Source of the DNA: Plesiocystis pacifica SIR-1
Lineage (GTDB): Bacteria; Myxococcota_A; Polyangia; Nannocystales; Nannocystaceae
Assembly: GCF_000170895.1 (NCBI RefSeq)
Contig: NZ_ABCS01000020.1
Span: 1 to 64,000, forward strand
Direction: 5' to 3'
Length of the DNA stretch: 64,000 nucleotides
A model generated the notes under the pieces. It saw only the letters and a program-made list of their open reading frames with translations. It was not told where the DNA came from and did no database searches. Made by a program: the position numbers and the translations under genes. Positions 31,941-39,823 of the stretch are shown here, in pieces; within the stretch, counting starts at the first letter, position 1, and each line of letters begins with the position of its first letter.

Positions 31941-34574
31941 CTAGCGAAGGTCGAGGATCACGCGGATCTCGACGGCGTCGCCTTTGGCCCGGTCGATGCG
32001 CGCGATGGACCAGTCGACGCCGTGGAGCACGGACTCCATGCAGCCCTCGGCGGCGTCGAAGGTTCCCTCCCATTCGATGTCGACCAGCGCACCGGAAGCG
32101 TCGAAGCGCAGGAGCACGGGCACGGACTTCTTGCCGCGCAGGCCGTACTGGTCGTAGCAGGCCTCGAACATCCCGGCGCGCCGGCGGACGGCTCGGCGCA
32201 CGAACTTGGCCTTGAGCCCGTCGGGGGCGTCGACGCTGCGGACCCGGAACACCGGGTCCCAGCCCGAGCCGCCTCCGCCGGCGCTGACGGCCATGGCCGC
32301 CGCGTAGCTTTCACCGTAGATGGACATCCTGGCCATGCCGCCCGCGTCGCGGGAGGCCGTGGGCGACACGTCGACGAGCACCGTGAAGTCCCGGCTCGAG
32401 CTCGACGCCACGGGCATGTTCACGGCCTGGCCCTGGACCGGGTACGAGACGTCTTCGGGCATCTCGACGGCCTGGTCGACGCGCACGGGGTCGCCGTCGC
32501 TGACGACCCGGCTGGTGTCGACGGCGATCAAGCTGGTGTAGGCCGTGACCAGGTGATAGCTCAGGCCCAGATCGGTGACGTGGCGCTCGAGCTCGGCGTG
32601 GTCGAGGACGCCGTCGTAGTGCCGCGCCGTCAGGTCGCCGATCTGCTCCCGGGCCCACAGCGTGGCCAGGGTGCGGTCGTCCTCGGGGCTCGCGGCCACG
32701 GTGATCGGCAGCTCGACGGTGGTCTGGGTCCCAGCCACGGTCGCCCGCAGCACGGGCTGGGCCTGCGCGAGCTGGGCGGGGTCGAGGCTGTCGTCGTAGC
32801 GCCCGACCCACACGGTGCTGTGGCTGGCGTAGAGGTCGGGGAGGGTGTCGGCGCTGGGGAACACGGCCTGGACGGGCAGGCCGTCCCAGTCGATGTGGAT
32901 GTCGGTGAGCACGGCGCTGTCGACCATGCGGGTGTAGGCCTCGACGGCCTCGCGCGGGTGCTCGCGGTTGCCGACGGCGAGGTAGCGGCCCTTGCCGGCC
33001 TTCGACAGGCTCGCCAGCAGCTCGCGGTTGGGGGACGAGCCGATGCCCATGCCGAACACCCGGGCGCGCTGTCCGGCTTTGTCGGCGGCGCGGACCAGCG
33101 CCGAAGCCTGGCGGGCGATCTCGTCCTCGTTGGAGATGAAGCCGTCGGTCACGAAGAATACGTAGCGGTGCCGGCCCAGGCCGATCTCGGGGGACAGCGC
33201 CGCGTCCACGGCCCCCGACATCATCGTCCCGCCGCCGGCCTGGAGCCCGTCGATGAAGCGCTCGGCGTGGACCAGGTTCTGCTCGTTGGCCGGGACCGCG
33301 GCCTCGTAGAGCATGGCGGTGCTGCTCTCGAAGGAGATGACGTTGAAGGTGTCGACGGGGCGCAGGTGGGACAGGGCCTCGCGCAGGGTCTGCTTGGCCA
33401 GGGCCAGGGGCACGCCGCTCATCGAGCCCGAGCGATCGATGACGAAGATCATCTCGCGCTGGCCGACGAGGCTGTCGAGGTCGCTCTGCGGGGGCTCGAC
33501 GACGAGGGTGAAGTGCCCGGGCTGGGCGCCGGCCACCGACTGGCTCAGCTGCGGGCCGAAGTAAGCCGTGGCCTTGGCCTGGGCGGCGGTGCTCTGCCAG
33601 CGGACCACGAAGTCGCGGTTGGGGAGGGTCTTTTGGTCGGCCAGGCGCAGGGCGAAGCCGTCGCTGGTCTCGCTGCCGACCACGGTGTGCGTGGGCGAGT
33701 CCCAGCGCTGGACCTTGCCGCCGGCGGCGACGGTCATCGACAGCGACACGTCGTGGCCCGTGCGCGTGCCCTCGCCGACGATCGGCGGGGACACGGCCGC
33801 GTGGGCCTCGGCGCTGGTCCCCGGCGGGGAAAAGCGCGGCCCGACGACCATGGGGAATACGAACTCGTAGTTGCCCCCGTCTTGGGTCAGGGTCTGGACG
33901 TACTGGACCTCGACCTCGACGCTCTCCCCGGGCGCGACGTTGGTGACGGATTGGGTGAACACGTTGGGCCGCTCTTGCTCGAGCAAGGCCGCGGTGTGCC
34001 CGGCCTCGCGGGCGTCGGCGAAGCGCTCGACGGCCTTGGCCTTGGTCTCGACCTCGGACTCGATGGTGCGCTCGCCGATGATCATCCGCATGTCGTCGAC
34101 GGCCGCGTTCTCCGGGAGCGGGAACACGTAGCGGACCTCGATGGGCTGTTTGAAGCTGTTGTGGAAGCGCTGGCGGAGCTTGACCTGGGCGACGTGGCCG
34201 TGGACGTGGGCGTCGACGTCGGTGTGCTCGAGGACCAGGGCCGCGGGGCCACCCTTGCTGTCGTCGACGCTGGGCACGATCAGGCTGGGCATCTCGCCCG
34301 GGTCGGTGAACGCCCGGAGCTCGCCCTCGCCCGTCGCGGCGAACAGCGGGGAGCCCGACTGGGACTGGGCGACGAACTCGACCGTCGGCTTGGACTTGGA
34401 CTTGGCTTTGCGCTCGGCTGGCGCGGAGGACTGGGTCTCGAGCTTGGAGGTCGCGACCGGAGCCGTCGAGGTCGCCGGGCCGTGGCAGGCCGCGAGGGGC
34501 AGGGCGAGCAGGGCGGCGGCGGACAGCGCCGTCAGCCGCGAGAGACGGGAGAGGGGGAGAGGGGAGCCAGCCAT
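31941..34574 (-). CDS. VIT and VWA domain lipoprotein with AgmX/PglI-type C-terminus
   Basis: The protein has 877 residues. An ATG at 34574 gives a signal peptide ending 'ALPLAAC'. A VIT domain covers about 100-230 ('AQVKLRQRFHNSFKQPIEVR', 'YVFPLPENAAVDDM'). A VWA domain covers about 360-530 with an intact MIDAS 'MIFVIDRSGSMSG' and 'FFVTDGFISNED'. The last 110 residues ('FEACYDQYGLRGKKSVPV') match the AgmX/PglI C-terminal domain linked to gliding motility in Myxococcus. VIT-VWA proteins resemble inter-alpha-trypsin inhibitor heavy chains. A surface role in adhesion or motility is inferred. Confidence 0.85.
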   Translation of the reverse strand: MAGSPLPLSRLSRLTALSAAALLALPLAACHGPATSTAPVATSKLETQSSAPAERKAKSKSKPTVEFVAQSQSGSPLFAATGEGELRAFTDPGEMPSLIVPSVDDSKGGPAALVLEHTDVDAHVHGHVAQVKLRQRFHNSFKQPIEVRYVFPLPENAAVDDMRMIIGERTIESEVETKAKAVERFADAREAGHTAALLEQERPNVFTQSVTNVAPGESVEVEVQYVQTLTQDGGNYEFVFPMVVGPRFSPPGTSAEAHAAVSPPIVGEGTRTGHDVSLSMTVAAGGKVQRWDSPTHTVVGSETSDGFALRLADQKTLPNRDFVVRWQSTAAQAKATAYFGPQLSQSVAGAQPGHFTLVVEPPQSDLDSLVGQREMIFVIDRSGSMSGVPLALAKQTLREALSHLRPVDTFNVISFESSTAMLYEAAVPANEQNLVHAERFIDGLQAGGGTMMSGAVDAALSPEIGLGRHRYVFFVTDGFISNEDEIARQASALVRAADKAGQRARVFGMGIGSSPNRELLASLSKAGKGRYLAVGNREHPREAVEAYTRMVDSAVLTDIHIDWDGLPVQAVFPSADTLPDLYASHSTVWVGRYDDSLDPAQLAQAQPVLRATVAGTQTTVELPITVAASPEDDRTLATLWAREQIGDLTARHYDGVLDHAELERHVTDLGLSYHLVTAYTSLIAVDTSRVVSDGDPVRVDQAVEMPEDVSYPVQGQAVNMPVASSSSRDFTVLVDVSPTASRDAGGMARMSIYGESYAAAMAVSAGGGGSGWDPVFRVRSVDAPDGLKAKFVRRAVRRRAGMFEACYDQYGLRGKKSVPVLLRFDASGALVDIEWEGTFDAAEGCMESVLHGVDWSIARIDRAKGDAVEIRVILDLR

Positions 34575-34693
34575 GGCTCGCAAACCGCGGCTGGGTGGCC
34601 GCCTTTCAGGTCGGCGAGACAAATCCCCGCGTGCCGAGAAAACCTGAAAGCCTCCACTGGTGTCTGCGTTGCCAGGGACTTTGAGGGCCGACT

Positions 34694-36052
34694 TCAGCCC
34701 TCGCGCGCGCCCCTAACCCCGAGGGCTCGGGCGAGCTTCGAGGGTCGCTCGGGGTCGTGGCGGGTCGGGTGCTCCATCACCTCGGCCATCTCGCTCGCGT
34801 CCGCGCGCAGCCCCGCCGCCTTCGCCCACTGGCCGTAGCGCCGCGCCCCCGGCCGCGCGCTGAGGCCGTGGGCGAACACGCTGAGCAGCACGGTGAGCAT
34901 GGCGACGGCGAACAGCTGCTCGCGGTGGGCGATGGCCTCGCGCTCGATGATGATCAGCCCGAACAGCACGGTGGCCAGCCCGCGCGGGCCGAACCAGCCG
35001 AGGAAGGCCACGGTCGGCCAGCGCACGCCCTTGCCGACCATGGACAGGGCGACGGGGACCATGCGGATCGCGGTCAGGCTGAGCCCGGCGTAGACCCACG
35101 CCGTCGCGCTGGCGCCCGCGACCACGTCGACGGCCCACAGCGCGCCGACGAGGGCGAACACGGCGATCATCAGCAGCTGGCCCTCGGTCTCGAGGAAGGC
35201 GTGGACCGAGCCGGCGAAGCCCCGGGCCGTGTTGCCGAGGACCAGGCCCGCGACGAAGGCGGCGATGAAGCCGTTGCCGCCGATGGCCTCGGCGGCGAAG
35301 TAGGCCAGGGGCGCGAGGCTGAGCCCGGCGATGCGCTCGAAGGTCTCGCCCATGGCCCCGCTCGCGCACGCGCGCTCGGCCAGGTAACCGCCGACGAGGG
35401 CGACGAGGATGCCCGCGACGGGGCCGAGGCCGACCTGCATCAGCCAGAACACCACCCACTTGGTGCCCTCGCCGGCTGCTTGGGCGGCCTCGCCCTCGCC
35501 CCCGCTGGCCAGGGCCGCGAACACCATCACCACCGGGAGCGCGACGCCGTCGTTGAGCCCGCTCTCGACGTTGAGGCTCTGGCGGATCGCGGGCGGCACT
35601 TCTTCGCTGCTGACCACCGCCTGGCCCAGCGCCGCGTCCGTGGGCGCGAGCACGGCGGCGAGCAGCGCGGCCTCCCACACGCTCAAGCTCGGGAACAGGA
35701 GCTTTGCGGCCACAGCACCCAGGGCGATGGTCAGGGGCATGCCGATCGCCAGCATCCGGCCGGGCAGGCCGGACTCGCGGCGCAGGGCCTGGAGGTCGAT
35801 GCGCGAGGCGTCGCCGAACAGCACCAGCATCAAGGTCAGCTCGGCGAGCACGTCGACGACGCCGTGGGCGAGGGCGCTGGTGGCCTCATCGGTGGCGCCT
35901 TCGGCCATGGGCAGGCCGAGGGCGTGGGGGCCGACCAGGGCGCCGAAGGCCACGAACACCATGGGAGCCGAGACGCCGAAGCCGTCGAGCTTGCGGGACA
36001 GCAGCGCGAAGGCGAGGACGAAGGCGATCAGGACGATCCAGGTCGTGGCCAT
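34694..36052 (-). CDS. Cation:proton antiporter (CPA family)
   Basis: The protein has 452 residues with about 12 membrane segments. Segment 5-6 contains 'APTDAALGQAVVSSEEV' and 'NVESGLNDGVALPVV', the ND-type ion-binding motif of CPA1 Na+(K+)/H+ exchangers. Further on, 'FLGWFGPRGLATVLFGL' is also typical. It exchanges monovalent cations for protons across the inner membrane, useful for salt or pH tolerance. The C-terminus is a short hydrophilic tail without RCK/TrkA domains. It appears monocistronic. Confidence 0.85.
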   Translation of the reverse strand: MATTWIVLIAFVLAFALLSRKLDGFGVSAPMVFVAFGALVGPHALGLPMAEGATDEATSALAHGVVDVLAELTLMLVLFGDASRIDLQALRRESGLPGRMLAIGMPLTIALGAVAAKLLFPSLSVWEAALLAAVLAPTDAALGQAVVSSEEVPPAIRQSLNVESGLNDGVALPVVMVFAALASGGEGEAAQAAGEGTKWVVFWLMQVGLGPVAGILVALVGGYLAERACASGAMGETFERIAGLSLAPLAYFAAEAIGGNGFIAAFVAGLVLGNTARGFAGSVHAFLETEGQLLMIAVFALVGALWAVDVVAGASATAWVYAGLSLTAIRMVPVALSMVGKGVRWPTVAFLGWFGPRGLATVLFGLIIIEREAIAHREQLFAVAMLTVLLSVFAHGLSARPGARRYGQWAKAAGLRADASEMAEVMEHPTRHDPERPSKLARALGVRGAREG

Positions 36053-36141
36053 GCAGCATCCTAGTGCGCTGGGCTCGCGGTTGTTTCAGCTGCCGCGCCT
36101 GTTCGAGTCGACCTCGCGCCCTGAGGCGCTGGGCTGCGCGC

Positions 36142-36987
36142 TCACAGGTTCTCTTCGATGAGCTGGAGCACGGTCGGCGCGTTCGCGCTGCTGCTCTGCC
36201 AGTACTCCAGGACCATCTCGGGGCTGAGCACGAAGAGCTGGGGGACGGCCCCGGGGGCGTAGATCGGCATGAACTGCACGGCCTCGTCGGCGAGTGCGGG
36301 GATGACCTCGCTGGGGTGCTGCTCGTGCCAGCTCTGGACATCGGCGAGGCTCGGGGCGTTGCCGTCGATGTCTTCGCCGACGACGGTCACGAACAGCACG
36401 CGCCTCTCGTTGATCTTTTGGACGACCGAGGGGTACTGCTGCTCGTAGAAGTCGTTCGCGGGGCCCTCGACGCCCGCGAGCCAGTCAGCCATGGCGTGGC
36501 AGGGGCCGCACCACTGCGCCGAGACGTCGATGACCACCGAGGCCGGGTTGCCCGAGGGCGTGCCGGTGAACTCGCTGAAGTCGTAGGTGTCGACGAGCTC
36601 GCCGTACTGGTCGAGGTAAGTCGCGCGGGGCAGCAGGGAGCCGGTGATCTTCGTGGCCTGGTCCCAGGTGCCCTGCTCGAGGGCGTCCTTGTTGGGGTTG
36701 TAGGGCCAAAAGCCGGCGTAGATGCGGTCGTCGTAGTCGAGGGGGTCGGTGCCCTCGGTGACCTCCCAGCTGTCCCAGTAGCCGTCCTCGTCGGTGTCGA
36801 CGGCCGTGGGGTCGGTGCCGAGCTCGGCCTCTCGCGCGTCGCTCAGCCCGTCGCCGTCGGAGTCCACCGGCCCCGCGTCGCTCGCCTCGTCGGCGGCGGT
36901 GTCCGAGCCCGCCTCGGCGGGGTCGCAGGCCTCGGTAAAGAGCGGGAGCGTGGCCAGCAGGGGTGTAGAGCGGGCGAGGATCGTCAT
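36142..36987 (-). CDS. Thioredoxin-like lipoprotein with calcium-type repeats
   Basis: The protein has 281 residues; ATG at 36987. The signal ends in a weak lipobox 'LFTEAC'. Residues 45-85 contain two thrombospondin-3-like units ('DSDGDGLSDAREAELGTDP', 'DTDEDGYWDSWEVTEGTDP'). From about 130 a thioredoxin/TlpA-like domain carries 'VIDVSAQWCGPCHAMADW' with an intact CGPC redox pair and 'AVPQLFVLSPE' (cis-Pro). A cell-envelope disulfide-exchange role is likely. The antiporter gene is close by in the same direction (90 bp), but co-transcription is uncertain. Confidence 0.78.
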   Translation of the reverse strand: MTILARSTPLLATLPLFTEACDPAEAGSDTAADEASDAGPVDSDGDGLSDAREAELGTDPTAVDTDEDGYWDSWEVTEGTDPLDYDDRIYAGFWPYNPNKDALEQGTWDQATKITGSLLPRATYLDQYGELVDTYDFSEFTGTPSGNPASVVIDVSAQWCGPCHAMADWLAGVEGPANDFYEQQYPSVVQKINERRVLFVTVVGEDIDGNAPSLADVQSWHEQHPSEVIPALADEAVQFMPIYAPGAVPQLFVLSPEMVLEYWQSSSANAPTVLQLIEENL

Positions 36988-37048
36988 TCGATGACAATCA
37001 TCGCGCACCCGGAGGCTTTCACCAAGGGCGAGCCCCGAGCCGCTTCGA

Positions 37049-37936
37049 TCAGGCCCGCGGACCGGCGGCCTTGCGCGCCGCGAGGCGCTCGGCCTTGGCC
37101 TTTTGGAAGGCCTCGTAGCGCATCGGGTTGAACAGGTTGGCCTGCTTGTGGTGGTAGCCGTGGTAGTAGATGCCGAACCAGATCCGGTTGCCCACCCAGT
37201 AGTAGCCGTGGTCGAGGTTGACCGGGAAGTAGCCCTCCTCCGGCTTGTGCGCGTTGTGGGTGCACCAGTTGAAGTGATTGATGTGCAGGAAGCCAATCAC
37301 CGAGGCGGGCAGGAAGAACAGGAAGAAGCCGACGGGGCCCAGGAAGACGTACCAGCAGGCGATCAGCACGATGTTGGTCGCGTAGCTGGTGAACGCGCGG
37401 CGCTTTTCGAAGCTGCGGTTCTCCTCGGTGTCGCCGTAGAGGTCGAAGAACTGCATCTGCAGCTGGCGCTCGACGTTGGTGATCGTGTGCCAGGTGAACT
37501 TCCAGTAGCCCGCCGTCTCCTTGGTCAGCGGGTGGGGGTCCTTGTCCAGGTCGTCGCTGTACTTGTGGTGGCGACGGTGGATGATCTCCCAGCTCGCGTA
37601 GCGGGTCAGCACGATGATCCCGCACAGCTCGCCGACCAGGCGGTTGATCGCCTTGGGGAAGTTGCCGTGGGAGCAGTTGTGGATGAACACGCTGGCCAGG
37701 ATGTGCAGGTGCGTGACCAGCGGGAGGGCCAGCAGCCACCACCAGTTGAACTCGGCCCAGGTCGGCGTGAGCCCCTGCCAGCCGAGGGCGAGCATGGTGG
37801 CGAGGATCGCCGAGAACAACACCAGGTAGGTGCCGTCGTAGAGCACGTAGAAGGCTCGGCGATGGCGAAAGCGCACGGAGGGCTGGGCGGTCAGAGCTGC
37901 GGCGAGTCCAGACACGGCTATCGGCGGGGATATCAC
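37049..37936 (-). CDS. Membrane fatty-acid desaturase (FADS-like)
   Basis: The protein has 295 residues with four or so membrane segments. The three di-iron histidine boxes are clear: 'FIHNCSHGNF', 'IIHRRHHKYSDDLDKD', and 'YYHGYHHKQANLF'. These enzymes use O2 and electrons from ferredoxin or cytochrome b5 to put a double bond into an acyl chain. The position of the double bond cannot be told. It is divergent from a second desaturase with only about 64 bp between starts, so they probably share a control region. Confidence 0.85.
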   Translation of the reverse strand: MISPPIAVSGLAAALTAQPSVRFRHRRAFYVLYDGTYLVLFSAILATMLALGWQGLTPTWAEFNWWWLLALPLVTHLHILASVFIHNCSHGNFPKAINRLVGELCGIIVLTRYASWEIIHRRHHKYSDDLDKDPHPLTKETAGYWKFTWHTITNVERQLQMQFFDLYGDTEENRSFEKRRAFTSYATNIVLIACWYVFLGPVGFFLFFLPASVIGFLHINHFNWCTHNAHKPEEGYFPVNLDHGYYWVGNRIWFGIYYHGYHHKQANLFNPMRYEAFQKAKAERLAARKAAGPRA

Positions 37937-38000
37937 ACCGTTTTGGGGGCGTCGACTCCCCCCGTGGACCTCCCGCGGGCCCGATGCTAATCAGCCTTGC

Positions 38001-38978
38001 ATGGCCACGGCCACCTCTTCCGCGGGTAGCGCCGCTGCCCCGCGTCTGGTCCGGCGCCGCGCCGAGTGGCGGCAGATCGGCATCGTGGCGGTGTACTGGA
38101 GCCTGCTGCTGACGCCGGTGTTCGTGCCCGCGGCCCGCAACCTGCTGGTGCTCGCCGCCGCTTGCTACTTCAGCTTCCTCAACTCGGTGGTGATCCACAA
38201 TCACCTCCACCAGGGCATCTTCCACAGCAAGCGCCTCAACCTGGTCTGGCGGGCGGTGCTGAGCTTCGGCGCCCTCTACCCGGCCTCGGCCAACATCCCC
38301 TCGCACAACCTGGTCCACCACCACTTCGACGACGACGGCGACCTCGACTGGGCCTCGCCGGCGCACGTGGGCTTTGGCTGGAACCTGCTCAATTTGCTGC
38401 ACTTCCCCAACGTCGCGGGGCCGCGGACCTTCGCCGGGGTCCAGCGCTGGGCCGCGTGGAGCCGCCACCCGACCTTCGTGCGCCAGTATCGGCTCGAGTC
38501 GGTGTTTGCCTTTGGGCTGACCGGCGCGCTGATGGCCTTCGACTTCTGGGGGACCTTGTTCTTCGTGGTCCTGCCCCAGCTCTACGGGGCGCGCTGCATC
38601 CTGCGCATCAACCTGATCCAGCACGACCGGGCCGACACGGCCTCGGAGTGGAACCACTCCCGCAACTTCGTGGGCCGCGGCTTCAACTGGATCATGTGCA
38701 ACAACGGCTACCACACGATTCATCACAACCGCGCAGGCATGCACTGGTCCGAGCTCGCCGACGCCCACTCCCGGGAGGTCGTCCCGCGCATGGATCCGCG
38801 CCTCGACGAGCCGAGCATGGTCGCCTACCTGCTGCGGACCTACCTGCTGAATTTGCGGCGCCCGGCGAAGTTCGTGTTCGGGGCCGCGGGCGATGCGGCG
38901 GCACAGCTCCCGGAGCTCGCGTCCCGGGCCGTGCGTCGGGCCGAGGCAGACGCGGCCGCCGTGGCCGAGGCGAGCTGA
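38001..38978 (+). CDS. Membrane fatty-acid desaturase/hydroxylase family protein
   Basis: The protein has 325 residues. Histidine boxes: 'VVIHNHLHQGIFH', 'HNLVHHHFDDDGDLDW', and 'NGYHTIHHNRAGMHW', the fatty-acid desaturase superfamily pattern. The sequence is quite different from its divergent neighbour, so the two may act at different positions or on different substrates. It is followed after 2 bp by a membrane-protein gene. The start is the ATG at 38001. Confidence 0.82.
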   Translation: MATATSSAGSAAAPRLVRRRAEWRQIGIVAVYWSLLLTPVFVPAARNLLVLAAACYFSFLNSVVIHNHLHQGIFHSKRLNLVWRAVLSFGALYPASANIPSHNLVHHHFDDDGDLDWASPAHVGFGWNLLNLLHFPNVAGPRTFAGVQRWAAWSRHPTFVRQYRLESVFAFGLTGALMAFDFWGTLFFVVLPQLYGARCILRINLIQHDRADTASEWNHSRNFVGRGFNWIMCNNGYHTIHHNRAGMHWSELADAHSREVVPRMDPRLDEPSMVAYLLRTYLLNLRRPAKFVFGAAGDAAAQLPELASRAVRRAEADAAAVAEAS

Positions 38979-38980
38979 GC

Positions 38981-39745
38981 ATGTGGGGCGCCGACACGCA
39001 GGGGCTCGAGGTCTTCGCGGCCATCGCCCTGGGCTTTTTGTGGATCCACACCCTGCTCATCGCCTACGCGGCGCTGCTCGACCGCCGGGGCCTCGCCAGC
39101 CGCCTGGCGCGGGCGCGGGAGGCCGTGGTCGGGACGGTGGTCGAGGCCGCCGGGCCTGAAGGCGTGCTCGCCCGGGCCGAGGTCGACCAGGTCGGCCGGA
39201 CCAAGGGCGACGGCGTGGTCCACTTCGCCGATCGAGCCCACCGCAGCGTGGGCTGGGCGGGGGTCCTCGAGGTCGGCGGCGAGCGTCACAGCCTCGCGCT
39301 GGAGGGCGCCGAGGTCTGGCCCGAGCTCGACGCGCGCGAGCGGGCGGCGGCCCCCGAGAGCGCGGCCCAGCTCGAGTCCGTGCTGCCCCAGGCCAAGCGC
39401 GCCAAGGGCTGGCGGCGCACCGTAGCCGTCGACGTGGGCGCGGTCGGCTCGACGGTCTACTACCTGCCGGCGCGCGGGCAGGAGCCGGCGATCGTCTCGG
39501 CCCTCGAACCCCTCGGCTGGCTCCGGACCAAGCGCCGGGCCGCGCTGCTGTTCGTGTTCGCCGAGCTCGCCGTCGCCGCGGGGTGTACGGCGCTGGCTCT
39601 GGTCCCGCCCGCCTTTGGGTGGGTGTCGATGCTCGGCGGCGCGGCCTGCCTGGGCTTTTTCCTGGGCGTCCAGCCCCTGGGCGTGGCGCTGACCGACGCG
39701 CTGCGGACTCCGGACCGCGCCTACCTGCGCGGTCGCTGGGGCTAG
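38981..39745 (+). CDS. Membrane protein of unknown function, 254 aa
   Basis: The ATG lies two bases after the desaturase stop, so it is almost surely co-translated. One N-terminal membrane segment ('IALGFLWIHTLLIAYAALL') is followed by a soluble beta-rich domain of about 150 residues ('VVGTVVEAAGPEGVLARAEV'), and two hydrophobic segments near the C-terminus. The layout recalls GIDE-type membrane proteins, but I cannot confirm this. It may assist the desaturase. Confidence 0.65.
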   Translation: MWGADTQGLEVFAAIALGFLWIHTLLIAYAALLDRRGLASRLARAREAVVGTVVEAAGPEGVLARAEVDQVGRTKGDGVVHFADRAHRSVGWAGVLEVGGERHSLALEGAEVWPELDARERAAAPESAAQLESVLPQAKRAKGWRRTVAVDVGAVGSTVYYLPARGQEPAIVSALEPLGWLRTKRRAALLFVFAELAVAAGCTALALVPPAFGWVSMLGGAACLGFFLGVQPLGVALTDALRTPDRAYLRGRWG

Positions 39746-39771
39746 CCTCGACCTGGCTGAGCGGCCTGCGA

Positions 39772-39785
39772 GTGCCAGCTGGCAC
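39772..39785. promoter_or_regulatory. Perfect 14-bp palindrome upstream of the subtilase
   Basis: gtgccagctggcac is a perfect palindrome 38 bp before the ATG of the protease gene and 26 bp after the stop of the previous gene. It may be an operator; its lack of a loop argues against a terminator. Confidence 0.3.
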
Positions 39786-39823
39786 GGCCTCGTGACGGGC
39801 CGAGCGATGTAGCATCCGCGTCG

